Assembly: GCF_017355935.1 (NCBI RefSeq)
Contig: NZ_JAFIQT010000002.1
Span: 926,433 to 990,432, forward strand
Origin: Telluribacter humicola
GTDB lineage: Bacteria > Bacteroidota > Bacteroidia > Cytophagales > Spirosomataceae
Direction of reading: 5' to 3'
Length of the DNA: 64,000 bases
This document shows, in pieces, positions 51,742 to 61,595 of the stretch (position 1 is its first letter; each line of letters begins with the position of its first letter). A model generated the notes under the pieces. The model was not told the origin of the DNA, searched no databases, and saw only the letters and a program-made list of their open reading frames with translations. The translations under genes and the position numbers were made by a program.

Positions 51742-54705
51742 TTATCTTACGTTTTGCATTAACTTTTTAAAGTGCTGGTACATAATATCAGCAATGAGTG
51801 GTTTCTTCTCTGGTGACTCAACAGTACGGTAGAATTCGAAGTGATCGTTGACGTAGTCCAGGAACAACTTACTTAGCATCTCGTCCCAGTACTGTTTCTT
51901 ATTTGACTCAGAATTATCACCTTCCATTACTTTCAATACAGTAGGATCGGTAGTTAACCTCTTGTACACATTGTTGAGGTGGAGTCGATGCTCGTCAGTC
52001 AACTCACTTCCAAAAGTATTATTTAGTTTGTTAATGATATTAGAAAGGAGTTCCAGCGGTTCTTCCACTACAATAGATTTACTACCACTTTCTGACATAG
52101 GATCTAGTTCTCCTTTGATATCTTCAAGTGCAAGTTTCATCTCACCGATCTTTTGAATTCGTAGTGAATCAAGATCAATGGAATCTGATAGATCAACCTT
52201 ATCGGACTCTCGTTTAGGTAGTTTCTTTTTGAGGTATTTGAGGTATATGAACAATTTTTCCAGTTCAATATCCTGGAAGTCGATTATCTGAGTGATGTAG
52301 CTATATAACCGACAGAAGGAGTTAATCAGTGTTCGAAACTCTTCCTTTTGTTCAGTTGATTCTATACGTTCCCACCTTTCTACTGCTGCGTTGAGGTAAG
52401 GTTGTAGTTTCGCATCGGTTTCACGTTCTGAATAGAATAATTTACAGAACCCCTCGACCTCATACTTCGTGAACAGGTGAAAACCTCTGATACTTGTGTC
52501 AAGTTCATACAGTTTATACGAGTCTGTTTCTCCTGTAAGTACAGTAGAAAGGTAAAAAGGTTGAAACGCACTGATGATTTCTTCGGGTTCATTGATGAAA
52601 TCCAGTACGAAGGTATCAGTTTTACCCTTTGCAGTACGGTTAAGTCGTGACAGGGTTTGGACACACTGAACACCACCTAACTTCTTATCCACGAACATAG
52701 AGTGTATCAGAGGTTCGTCAAACCCAGTCTGAAACTTGTTAGATACGATCAGAATACGGTACCGAGGATCTTTCAAACCATCGGGTATACTCACCATTGG
52801 TTGTAGTCCATTCTCAGTATTCAGAGAGTTTTCCGTGAAATCTTTACCATTATGATTGATAATACCACTGAATGCGACCAGACAGGAATACGGTAGTTTT
52901 AGTTCTTTCATCTGACGTACCATTTCGAGATGAAACAGTACACAGTGTTTACGTGAACGAACTACTACCATCGCACGAGCGCGACCATTGATCTTTTTAG
53001 AAGTGTGGTTTACAAACTGATTCAGTATAATAGATACCTTCTGACGAATGGTTTCTTCGTGCGAATCAACGTAAGTGACGAGTGCTTTCTTTACCTTACC
53101 TTCGGGTAGTTCCAGATCCTCACCATCATCGTCCTTACGTAGTTTAAACCACCTTTTATACGTGGTATAGTGTTCCAGTGTGTCGAGAGTATATCCTTCC
53201 GCAATAGACTGTTTCATGGTGTACGCATGAAAGGGTACGAATTCACCTGCGGAATTTTTTCGACCAAATATTTCAAGCGTTTTATTTTTTGGAGTACCTG
53301 TAAACCCAAAGAAGGAGATGTGTTTCTGCTTACCTCTGGTACTTATTTCACGTTCGAGTAGATCCTGGTAATCTTCGGGTTCTTCATCATCAAACTCATT
53401 AACAGATAGTGATTTCTTTAACTTTTTGGATGATTCACCACTTTGGGATGAATGTACCTCATCAATCACGACTGCGAAGGTTCTACCTTTCAGTTTGGAC
53501 ATGGTATCTGCAATGACCCCAAATTTCTGTATGGTAGTAACTATAATATCCTTACCGGTTGCAAGTGCGGTTTTGAGTTGTTCTGAATTCTGATCAATTT
53601 TTTGAACTACACCAGAAGTTTGTTCAAGGTCTGTAAGTGTTTTTTGTAGTTGTTTGTCGAGTACCTTACGATCAGTAACAACCACTATGGTATCGAACAA
53701 ACGGGTGGTGTCGTTTGGGTTTTGATACAAGGACGAAAGTGTGTGTGCTAACCATCCGATACTGTAACTCTTACCCGACCCGGTTGTGTGTTGTATGAGG
53801 TAGTTGTGACCAGTACCCTCATATCTAATTTGTCTGCTAAGTTTCCGGAGGACATCGAGTTGATGATACCGTGGAAAAATCAAAAGAGGTTTACTCCTTT
53901 CTACAACCCGACCTTGTTTATCATCCCACTCTTTTTCGGTTTCAACCGTTTCCAGTACAAAGCTTTCGATAATATCAAGTACTGATGGAGGAGTAAGTAC
54001 TTCTCTCCACAGGTACGATACCTTATAATCGTCCTCTACAATAGGATTTACGATGTCTTTGTTATAAGGTAAGAAACGAGTATCTGCACCGTTGAGTCTG
54101 GTAGTCATACCTACCGTATCGTTATCGACACAGAAGTGTACCAGGAGTCGTTTAAATTGTAAGAGTGGTTCATTAAGTGGATTTCGATCAAATCTGTACT
54201 GTTTGATCGCATGGATGATGTTCTGACCCGACAGTTGATTCTTTAATTCAATACTTATAATAGGAATACCATTGATGCATAATACAATATCAATGGAGTT
54301 CTCATTGTTCCTTGAGTAGTGGAGTTGACGAACAATCGACAACCGATTCTTCAGGTACTTCTCCTGGTGTTCGGGGTTTAGTCCACTTTTGGGTTCAAAG
54401 TACACCAGATCAAAATAAACACCTCTTTCACGCAGTTGATTACGAAGTACGTGGATGACTCCGTGTTTCTGTATTTCGGTAGAGAGTCGTTTGAGTAGTT
54501 TCTCCTCTGCTTGTTCACCAAAGTGATACTGCCACTTCTCCCACTGTTGAGGTTGTGTATCTTGTATGAATGCAAGTACTTCGGATGGGACCAGACATAA
54601 CTCTCTATCGTATAGGGTATGGTGTACCGGGTAGTATATTAAACCACCTACTTCAGTTGTGGTGAGGTGGTTTTCGATGTGGTCTTCAAATCGTTTTTCT
54701 GTCAT
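51742..54705 (-). CDS. hsdR: Type I restriction enzyme, R (restriction/translocase) subunit
   Basis: A 987-residue subunit that translocates DNA with ATP and cuts it. The N-terminal PD-(D/E)XK nuclease has Asp139 (SIDIV) and Glu153-x-Lys155 (IELK). The SF2 motor has Walker A TTGSGKS (307-313), DEVH (415-418, in AVVIDEVHSSQ), FGFTGTP and the motif VI region VQTLSRLNRT. The C-terminal helical region that contacts HsdM ends at IMYQHFKKLMQNVR. It is complete and is the last gene of the R-M operon, 48 bp after hsdS. Confidence 0.95.
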   Translation of the reverse strand: MTEKRFEDHIENHLTTTEVGGLIYYPVHHTLYDRELCLVPSEVLAFIQDTQPQQWEKWQYHFGEQAEEKLLKRLSTEIQKHGVIHVLRNQLRERGVYFDLVYFEPKSGLNPEHQEKYLKNRLSIVRQLHYSRNNENSIDIVLCINGIPIISIELKNQLSGQNIIHAIKQYRFDRNPLNEPLLQFKRLLVHFCVDNDTVGMTTRLNGADTRFLPYNKDIVNPIVEDDYKVSYLWREVLTPPSVLDIIESFVLETVETEKEWDDKQGRVVERSKPLLIFPRYHQLDVLRKLSRQIRYEGTGHNYLIQHTTGSGKSYSIGWLAHTLSSLYQNPNDTTRLFDTIVVVTDRKVLDKQLQKTLTDLEQTSGVVQKIDQNSEQLKTALATGKDIIVTTIQKFGVIADTMSKLKGRTFAVVIDEVHSSQSGESSKKLKKSLSVNEFDDEEPEDYQDLLEREISTRGKQKHISFFGFTGTPKNKTLEIFGRKNSAGEFVPFHAYTMKQSIAEGYTLDTLEHYTTYKRWFKLRKDDDGEDLELPEGKVKKALVTYVDSHEETIRQKVSIILNQFVNHTSKKINGRARAMVVVRSRKHCVLFHLEMVRQMKELKLPYSCLVAFSGIINHNGKDFTENSLNTENGLQPMVSIPDGLKDPRYRILIVSNKFQTGFDEPLIHSMFVDKKLGGVQCVQTLSRLNRTAKGKTDTFVLDFINEPEEIISAFQPFYLSTVLTGETDSYKLYELDTSIRGFHLFTKYEVEGFCKLFYSERETDAKLQPYLNAAVERWERIESTEQKEEFRTLINSFCRLYSYITQIIDFQDIELEKLFIYLKYLKKKLPKRESDKVDLSDSIDLDSLRIQKIGEMKLALEDIKGELDPMSESGSKSIVVEEPLELLSNIINKLNNTFGSELTDEHRLHLNNVYKRLTTDPTVLKVMEGDNSESNKKQYWDEMLSKLFLDYVNDHFEFYRTVESPEKKPLIADIMYQHFKKLMQNVR

Positions 54706-54753
54706 GGAGGGTATAGGTGTGTAATGGGGATTAAATGAGGTAATGATCCTGTA

Positions 54754-55926
54754 TCAATCATCAATGACGCATACTTTACCCGTTACTACGTTAGATATAA
54801 GACTTTGTCGGTATTCTTTTAGTAGTTCAATTTTTTGCTTTTCCTGTTGGATAGTAGTATCTATAAAATCAGTTTGTTCTTTCATATAATTGGAAATCAG
54901 AACTTGTTCATTGGATGGTGGAACAGGTATATCTAAATTTTGGATTCGCTCAACTGATAAACCTGGTTGTGCTGACGCAAGAGAATATTGATTTAAATTC
55001 ATCACTTTCAATAACTCACCTAACCAATGAGTGTCATAGTTACCTCTTAATGTTACAACTACTGCATGTTCAGATGCCCAAAACTTACCCTTAGCATAAT
55101 TGATATTTCCACACAGTGCACCTTGTCTCCCAATCAAAGCATGGTATCCTTCATGAGTATAAGTTGAAGTATAACCTCTAAGTCCGTTCCCTCCATAAAC
55201 AGGATATTTGCCTTCTACATCTATTGAGTCAGAAGTAATTGAACAACCACTTTGTAAGTGTGCAATAAATTTTAATTTGATGGTCTTCCAATGATTAGGA
55301 ATAGTGCCTATCTCAACTACTCCACTATCCTTCATTTCTACATCGGGGTCAAGACCTTTGGTGACGACGTGATTGATAAGGGAAGTGCGTTGTTCTTTTA
55401 GTAGTTGTATTTTCTCCTCCTTCTTTCTAACCAAATCATCAATGAGTGCAGTCTGATTATCGAGGTAGGTGACGATTGCTTGTTGTTCGTGTAGTGGGGG
55501 GTAACAAAAAAGCATATCATCATATACAGACTTGGTCATACTGGGTATTGCAGATCCGTATATGTATAGATCAAACTGAATTTGATTTACTAAGTGAAAG
55601 AGATATTTGGGATGGACATTATCAAAAATATCAGTATAATAAGTTGTATCCGCTGTCCAGAAAGGAGTAAACACAATTTGTGGTTTATCAACTGTTCCTT
55701 TTCTTCCAAGTAGTACACTTGGTTTATCATGTAAATATTTGGAAGATCTTGCAAATTGTCCACCAGATCCATATACGGGATACCCTCCTTCTTCTACAAC
55801 ATTTTCCTGGTAATCTCTTCCATTAAGTATTCTAGCAAAAAATTTCAATTTTTTTACAACCCAGTTTTCAGGTATCTCACCAATCCATTCAACACCTGAT
55901 TCTTTATATGCTGGATATTTACTCAT
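54754..55926 (-). CDS. hsdS: Type I restriction-modification specificity subunit
   Basis: A 390-residue subunit that recognises a two-part DNA target. It has two half-site modules: half 1 starts ESGVEWIGEIPENW (about 8-21), with a first target-recognition domain to about 130 and a helical spacer ending VVTKGLDP; half 2 starts DSGVVEIGTIPNHW (about 202-215), with a second recognition domain and a spacer ending NVVTGK. The spacers (YLDNQTALIDDLVRKKEEK and YMKEQTDFIDTTIQQEKQK) are alike, as in all HsdS proteins. Both modules look intact. The start codon overlaps the end of the DUF5655 gene by 4 bp. Confidence 0.94.
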   Translation of the reverse strand: MSKYPAYKESGVEWIGEIPENWVVKKLKFFARILNGRDYQENVVEEGGYPVYGSGGQFARSSKYLHDKPSVLLGRKGTVDKPQIVFTPFWTADTTYYTDIFDNVHPKYLFHLVNQIQFDLYIYGSAIPSMTKSVYDDMLFCYPPLHEQQAIVTYLDNQTALIDDLVRKKEEKIQLLKEQRTSLINHVVTKGLDPDVEMKDSGVVEIGTIPNHWKTIKLKFIAHLQSGCSITSDSIDVEGKYPVYGGNGLRGYTSTYTHEGYHALIGRQGALCGNINYAKGKFWASEHAVVVTLRGNYDTHWLGELLKVMNLNQYSLASAQPGLSVERIQNLDIPVPPSNEQVLISNYMKEQTDFIDTTIQQEKQKIELLKEYRQSLISNVVTGKVCVIDD

Positions 55927-56846
55927 AACATCTGACTCTTATACGATTGATTGATTAGGGACATAATGTAATCCATGTCACTATCCTGGTTCATTAAGAT
56001 GGAGTAGTCACCGTTTCCCCAGTGTCCCACGTTACTAACATCCTTAGAAACATTGTTAGGATCATTTAATGTACCTCTTTTCATATTGATGATGAGGTAT
56101 AACCCTTCATTATATATCACTATATCCACAAAGGGACGTTTCCTTCTGAAACTTATGTATGTACCCTTTGGTGATACTTCTACGTCACCCAAGTTAATTA
56201 TCCTCTCTTTTACTAATTTATATAATTCTATAACCCAATCTGGTCTACTTTTACTTTTTTTGAAATGATCCTCCTCTGTGTACTTCTTTACTTCATTAGA
56301 AACTTTGTTGACCACATTTTCAGGATCTTTGGTAACAGTAGATATAGTTTCCTCTGAGGTAGTTTTGTGTTGATTCAACCCGATCAATCCATTCGCATAC
56401 CTTTTTATCTCCCACAACTCAAAGGGTACGTCTTTGAAGTTAACTGAATTCCTCTGGTACTCTGTGAAGTAAGGTGAAATGAATATCACTTTTGACTGTG
56501 ACCAGTCTACCTCATCTCTCCGTAAGGTAATACCACAGTGATCATGGTATTCCAAAATGAAGTCAGACTTGTTGTTCAAAAGGATAGACATGTAAGTATA
56601 CCCCTGGTCAATTACTGAAAAATTCCTCTCTCTCTTATACTCTATGATCACAAATGACTTGTTCTCTTTATCGTATGCAAGGGTATCTAACCGGAACCCT
56701 TTAATACTGAGTTCTGATTTGACGAATTCCAAGTTGAACAATGTATCGAGGTTGTTCTCTATGAGTGTCTGAATCTCCTTCTCTAACTGGAATGGGTGGT
56801 TTTCAACACTTTTTAAACCTGTTTCTGTAATGGAGTACAACTTCAT
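55923..56846 (-). CDS. DUF5655 protein with PD-(D/E)XK-like N-terminus, inserted in the R-M operon
   Basis: A 307-residue protein of unknown function encoded between hsdM and hsdS, overlapping each by 4 bp (ATGA on both sides). The N-terminal ~150 residues look like a NucS/DUF91-type PD-(D/E)XK nuclease: GFRLDTLAYD (Asp54) and VIIEYKRE (Glu69, Lys71), spaced as a catalytic D...E-x-K, followed by YTYMSILLNNK. A charged linker (about 160-200) leads to a C-terminal DUF5655 domain (GTYISFRRKRPFVDIVIY, and VGHWGNGDYSILM at 273-285). The full operon is thus M, this gene, S, R. A role as extra nuclease, accessory factor or regulator of the R-M system is inferred only from position and the D-ExK pattern. 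Confidence 0.85.
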   Translation of the reverse strand: MKLYSITETGLKSVENHPFQLEKEIQTLIENNLDTLFNLEFVKSELSIKGFRLDTLAYDKENKSFVIIEYKRERNFSVIDQGYTYMSILLNNKSDFILEYHDHCGITLRRDEVDWSQSKVIFISPYFTEYQRNSVNFKDVPFELWEIKRYANGLIGLNQHKTTSEETISTVTKDPENVVNKVSNEVKKYTEEDHFKKSKSRPDWVIELYKLVKERIINLGDVEVSPKGTYISFRRKRPFVDIVIYNEGLYLIINMKRGTLNDPNNVSKDVSNVGHWGNGDYSILMNQDSDMDYIMSLINQSYKSQML

Positions 56847-58552
56847 TGTTCAATCAGATTTGCTAATAACCCATCACTTTCTTCTTCTAATTTGAGTAGA
56901 TCACGAGTTATCTCTTCCAGACTACGCAGTGGTTTGTACTGGTAGAAGTACTTGGTAAAGTTAATTTCGTAACCTACTTTATCTTTACCCCGATCCATCC
57001 ATGCAGTAGGTACGTGAGGTTTCACCTGTTCGTCAAAATAGATTTGTATATCGGTTTGTAGAGGTACCCGCTCATAATCACGTAGAGACGAATCAGGTTT
57101 GGGGTGTTTCGTCTTTTTGTCGAGTACTACTTGACCATTCTCATCCACTAGCGGTTGTTCAACAGTCACCTTTGTATAACCAAAGTACTCGTTGGAATAC
57201 ATCTTGCAAATGGATGTTTCCTCACAGGATAGATAGGTATCTAGTATTTCCTGACGCTGCGTGTCGGTAATATACTTGCGTTTACTACCCAATGATTTCT
57301 TCATCAAAGAAGAAAGTTCAGTTGCATTGATGAGTTGTACTTTTCCTTTACGATGGGGTTTCTTATGGTTGGTAACTATCCAAATATAGGTACTGATACC
57401 TGTATTGAAGAAGAGTTGATCTGGAAGTGCGACAATTGCTTCTAACCAGTCATTCTCTATGATCCACTTTCGTATTTCGGATTCACCACTACCCGCGTCA
57501 CCTGTAAATAAGGGAGAACCGTTGAATACTACTCCAATACGACTACCCTTATATTCCATCTTACTTATCATGTGTTGAAGGAACAACAACGAACCGTCGG
57601 AACTACGGGGAGTACCTACAAAGAATCGACCATTCGGGTTTTGTGATTCATTCTTAACGAAATCTTCTTCTGACTTCCAGCTCACACCAAAAGGTGGGTT
57701 GGTAATCATGTAGTCGAAAGTGAGTCCCTGTAACCGATCTTCGGAAAGTGAAGAACCTAAGTGAATGTTATTGGGGTTCTCACCCGTAATCAACATATCA
57801 GATTTACAGATTGCATACGTCTGTGGGTTGAGTTCCTGACCATACAAACGCAAATCAACATCAGGGTTAATGTTTTCCTGTATCCACTCCTTACCGATGG
57901 TCAACATACCACCCGTACCACAACAAGGGTCAAAGATGGTACGTATCTTACCTTCACCTTCCAGATCATCACGGTTTTCTGAGAATACCAGGGAAACCAA
58001 TAGTTTGACTACGTCACGAGGAGTATAGTGTTCCCCACTGGTTTCATTACTCATTTCCGAAAACTTACGGAGTAGTTCCTCAAATACCTGACCCATTGTA
58101 TGGTTGTTAACTACGTTAGGGTGTAAGTCAACTTCTTTGAACTTTGAGATCAGAAGGTACAGACGGTTATTTTTGAGTAATTTCTCAATAGGTTTCTCTA
58201 ACTGGAAATTTTCAATGATTTCAGTTACGTTCTTGGAGTACCCGTTGAGGTAGTTATAAAAGTTAAGTTTAAGACTATTCGCAGTCAACCGTGACAGGTC
58301 GAATTGAGAATGGTTGAAGAAGTTGAGTCCGATCTGACTTTGTATGATGGGGGTAGGATCATCAATTTTCTCCTTGAACTGTTCCCACAGGTTATGTACT
58401 TTATCTTTTTGAGGTTCAAGTACACAATCTAAACGTCTGAGAACTACAAAGGGTATGATTACATCTCCGTATTCGTGTGGTTTGAAAAGACCTCTCAATA
58501 CGTCATCCGCAACGTTCCATATGAATGAAGAGATCTGCTGGTGGTTATTCAT
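56843..58552 (-). CDS. hsdM: Type I restriction-modification DNA methyltransferase subunit
   Basis: A 569-residue adenine-N6 methyltransferase subunit that modifies the host DNA at sites read by HsdS. The N-terminal helical domain (VADDVLRGLFKPHEYGDVIIPFVVLRRLD) is typical of HsdM; SAM motif DPCCGTGG is at 208-215 and catalytic motif IV NPPFG at 285-289. The TPRDVVKLLV segment (about 177-186) precedes it. The C-terminus is helical (SLEEITRDLLKLEEE). First gene of the leftward operon; the promoter must lie in the 140 bp to its right. Confidence 0.96.
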   Translation of the reverse strand: MNNHQQISSFIWNVADDVLRGLFKPHEYGDVIIPFVVLRRLDCVLEPQKDKVHNLWEQFKEKIDDPTPIIQSQIGLNFFNHSQFDLSRLTANSLKLNFYNYLNGYSKNVTEIIENFQLEKPIEKLLKNNRLYLLISKFKEVDLHPNVVNNHTMGQVFEELLRKFSEMSNETSGEHYTPRDVVKLLVSLVFSENRDDLEGEGKIRTIFDPCCGTGGMLTIGKEWIQENINPDVDLRLYGQELNPQTYAICKSDMLITGENPNNIHLGSSLSEDRLQGLTFDYMITNPPFGVSWKSEEDFVKNESQNPNGRFFVGTPRSSDGSLLFLQHMISKMEYKGSRIGVVFNGSPLFTGDAGSGESEIRKWIIENDWLEAIVALPDQLFFNTGISTYIWIVTNHKKPHRKGKVQLINATELSSLMKKSLGSKRKYITDTQRQEILDTYLSCEETSICKMYSNEYFGYTKVTVEQPLVDENGQVVLDKKTKHPKPDSSLRDYERVPLQTDIQIYFDEQVKPHVPTAWMDRGKDKVGYEINFTKYFYQYKPLRSLEEITRDLLKLEEESDGLLANLIEQ

Positions 58553-58692
58553 GGGTGATAAGGTTTACTCATTTGAATGTAATAAAAGGAGAAAGTTAAG
58601 TATTTGTGCTACTTTGAAATCTAAAAATTGTTATCCAAGAGTAATCACTTTAAGGAAAAAACTTATAGTCTCCACTATCCCATTAAAAATGA

Positions 58693-59244
58693 TTAGCGAA
58701 ACGCTATTGAATAAATAAATAAAAGACCAAGGATAAATGCCAATAGAAACCAAAAAATATTATCAAAACTCCCAGAATTATCAACGTTATTAATATTTTC
58801 TTTCCTTAAAGTCTTTGCATCAATACTTATATCATTATTGACATTTTTTTTAATATACTTATTTTCTAAACTAGTAGCAATGCTTTCAAGTGATTTAACC
58901 CCTTTATCAAACTTTACTTCATTTACAAATACCACATAATCATCCATTCCATCAACTTTAAGTACCAATACTGTTTCATCAAAGAATCCATGTTTATATA
59001 AATAACTTTCTTTACCCTGATCAACCAAAAGAGTATTATTTCCTAAGAATTCCCAATTGGCCTTATCAACTTTTCCATTATTGGAAATAATTAGTTGACC
59101 ATTTTTTCGAAAGATATAAACTACTCTACTATTATTTTCTTTATTTAACATTACCCACTGTTGATCAGCAAGTAAAGTCATATTATCCAATTGTTGAGAA
59201 TATAATTGGATACGTGGGATCAAGTCGGACAGGTAGGTTTGCAC
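58693..59244 (-). CDS. Unknown protein with C-terminal membrane anchor
   Basis: A 183-residue protein with no signal peptide. The first ~115 residues form a WG-repeat-like or beta-rich domain (QQWVMLNKENNSRVVYIFRKNGQLIISNNGKVDKANWEFLGNNTLLVDQGKESYLYKHGFFDETVLVLKVDG in short repeats). A charged linker follows, then one strong membrane helix at the extreme C-terminus (IFWFLLAFILGLLFIYSIAF, about 163-182), which makes it a tail-anchored protein with its body in the cytoplasm. I recognise no family. It reads in the same direction as the R-M operon, 140 bp upstream of hsdM, and could be an unrecognised partner. Confidence 0.65.
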   Translation of the reverse strand: MQTYLSDLIPRIQLYSQQLDNMTLLADQQWVMLNKENNSRVVYIFRKNGQLIISNNGKVDKANWEFLGNNTLLVDQGKESYLYKHGFFDETVLVLKVDGMDDYVVFVNEVKFDKGVKSLESIATSLENKYIKKNVNNDISIDAKTLRKENINNVDNSGSFDNIFWFLLAFILGLLFIYSIAFR

Positions 59245-59374
59245 AACAGTATTGATTTATGGCATTTGAAATATAAACTAACTACTTTGCAATTGGTACT
59301 TTTTAAGCATTTTTTTAATCACCTACGTATAATCACATAATATATATAAGTAAATTATAATATTACTTATTCTG

Positions 59375-61366
59375 ATGAAAAAAATTGATACTACAAATGT
59401 GATTAGCACCGAAACAGACGGACTGGTTACAAAATATGTTATCCGTAATGGTTCATACTTGGGTGATGTTTTTGATAGTCTACCTCCTGGGATTATCAGT
59501 AAGTCAGAAACAGGTATGGGTGCAACTACCCTGGAGTTCAACACTCCAAGAAATTCAATCATAGTTGAACCGATTAAAATAACTGCATCGAGTAAAGCTC
59601 ATAAACATGGAGCTATGTATGTGGGAAGTGAAACTCAATACCATCTTAATAAAGTACGAAAGGATACCTTCTTAACTTATATTTCTAATCCAAGTATCCA
59701 ATACAAGAAAATAGTAGTAGTAGCAGATAGCTTATGGAAAGTAATAGATTGGATTGGTGATACCGTATACAAAGATTTTCATATACTTATCGATGAAGCA
59801 GACTCCTTTCAACTAGATTCTTTATTCCGAAGTAGTATGGAGTCCAGTTTTGACTATTATAAACTATTTCCACAAGATCAAAGAAGTATGGTATCTGCTA
59901 CTATGTTGAAGTTCTCTGATCCTGATTTGAAGGATGAACCTACTACATCCATAGTCTATGAGAATCCAACTGTACGCAGTATACTACTTAAATATACAAC
60001 GAATCTGGTTGGTACTACCAGTGATACAATTCAAGAGGTATTGATTTCCCATCCAGAAAATAAGGTTATGGTTGCATATAACTCTGTAACTAATTGCTAC
60101 AATCTTGCTAGTCACTTAGTCAATTCTAATTTAATAAGTAAAGAGGATGTCAGAATATTATGTAGCATAAGTAGTAAAGATAAGGTCGGTTCTTACTATC
60201 ATGAATTAAATAGTGATGTACTACCTGCTCGCCTTAACTTTGTTACTTCTGCTTACTTCACAGGTTTTGACCTTCTCGAATCCTACCACATAATATCAGT
60301 TAGTGGTAATTCAAATAAAATACATGCTATCTCAGATAATCGTTTAAAACAAATTGCAGGTCGAAGTAGACCAGGTGTTTTATCCGAAATAGTTATTTAC
60401 GATACTGTACCTAATCATAACACAGAAATGGAATACACTCAGGAACAGTTAGTTGAAGCAGCAGAACAGGAAATCGTAGCTTTGAAATGTATCGATCTTA
60501 ACTACAATAGTAACTCCGTTTTGAAAGGACATATTGATATAATTAGAAAGCTGATTGTTGATAATACTAGTACAGGAGGTTATAGGTTCGTTCGGATCAA
60601 TAAAGATAAAGAAGCTGTTATATCGTACTTAAATCTCGACGCATTTGCAGAAAGTTTAAGAGTTAGAAATAAACTGTACAGAAGTCCTGAGACATTAAAA
60701 ATTACATTAGAAGTACAGGGACATCAGGTTGAATACCAAACTGTAACTTCTAGTACTGATGTAACAATAAGTGATATAAACCAAGAGGATAGAGCAGACA
60801 AAGTAACTGAAATTATTAGTTTATTACGTGACACACAACCTGGAATACCTATTGACTTACAATTAGACGAGGATAATTCACCAGTTCATTGGAATCAGTT
60901 AACGCCATATCAACAAGAAATCGCTACTATCTACGATAATTTGTGCGAATTTATAGAACCGAGTCAATTGTTAGATAAAATTGAAGAAGCATCTTTAAAA
61001 CCTGACAGGAGGATGTTAACGAACCTCCAATTAGCAGGATATTACGCTACTCTTCATAAAGATTTTCAATACAAAAGAACTGTTTCTCATCACCTACCAT
61101 TGAAACAAGAGTTCACCAGAGAAGAACTACTTGAAAAGTGGAATACTATATTCTCAGAACTAGGGTTGCATAAAGCTTTCGATACACTAACACAAGCTGT
61201 ACGCTTTACAAAACTTCATTTCAAGATAGTAAAGAAGGTTAAACCAGTGCGTTTTAAAATTCAAAGAGAAAATCCATTAGATTTCGTTATATTAGACTAC
61301 CGCTCCCAAAGTGAAAATATTGGAACATTTATGTCACTATTAAATAGTGCTTCTCGAATGAGGTAA
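59375..61366 (+). CDS. DEAD-type SF2 helicase-like protein with atypical P-loop
   Basis: A 663-residue protein. An unusual P-loop ETGMGATT (45-52) replaces the usual GxxxxGK[ST]: the Lys position is Ala. A DEAD box is at 140-143 (HILIDEADSF), motif III SAT at 174-176 and motif VI QIAGRSRPG at 326-334, so the core of a superfamily 2 helicase is there. The C-terminal half (about 350-663) is helical and unlike any family I know. The GMGATT-type P-loop recurs in helicases of Bacteroidota mobile elements and phages as I recall. It may act in replication of the element. Whether it hydrolyses ATP is uncertain. Confidence 0.75.
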   Translation: MKKIDTTNVISTETDGLVTKYVIRNGSYLGDVFDSLPPGIISKSETGMGATTLEFNTPRNSIIVEPIKITASSKAHKHGAMYVGSETQYHLNKVRKDTFLTYISNPSIQYKKIVVVADSLWKVIDWIGDTVYKDFHILIDEADSFQLDSLFRSSMESSFDYYKLFPQDQRSMVSATMLKFSDPDLKDEPTTSIVYENPTVRSILLKYTTNLVGTTSDTIQEVLISHPENKVMVAYNSVTNCYNLASHLVNSNLISKEDVRILCSISSKDKVGSYYHELNSDVLPARLNFVTSAYFTGFDLLESYHIISVSGNSNKIHAISDNRLKQIAGRSRPGVLSEIVIYDTVPNHNTEMEYTQEQLVEAAEQEIVALKCIDLNYNSNSVLKGHIDIIRKLIVDNTSTGGYRFVRINKDKEAVISYLNLDAFAESLRVRNKLYRSPETLKITLEVQGHQVEYQTVTSSTDVTISDINQEDRADKVTEIISLLRDTQPGIPIDLQLDEDNSPVHWNQLTPYQQEIATIYDNLCEFIEPSQLLDKIEEASLKPDRRMLTNLQLAGYYATLHKDFQYKRTVSHHLPLKQEFTREELLEKWNTIFSELGLHKAFDTLTQAVRFTKLHFKIVKKVKPVRFKIQRENPLDFVILDYRSQSENIGTFMSLLNSASRMR

Positions 61367-61493
61367 TCTAAAATTATATATACATAGTGTATTATATATA
61401 TATGGACTAAGTGTGTTTTTTTGCTTTGTATTTCCAACCAATATCTAATCTTTACCTTTTAGGTCTAGTGTAGCATTGGTTGGAATACACAAT

Positions 61494-61517
61494 ATACCAC
61501 TCTCGATACCACTCTCG
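61494..61517. repeat. Two-unit 12-bp tandem repeat
   Basis: ATACCACTCTCG is repeated perfectly head to tail (61494-61505, 61506-61517), between the convergent ends of the helicase gene and a small gene. The second unit also forms a small hairpin (ACCACT with AGTGGT). Confidence 0.9.
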
Positions 61518-61595
61518 TGTTCAGTGGTTTTATTCGAAAGAAACTTTCTCAAAAGCGGTGGTTGGCAAAATACAGCATAATCCTTTCTTGTATAC

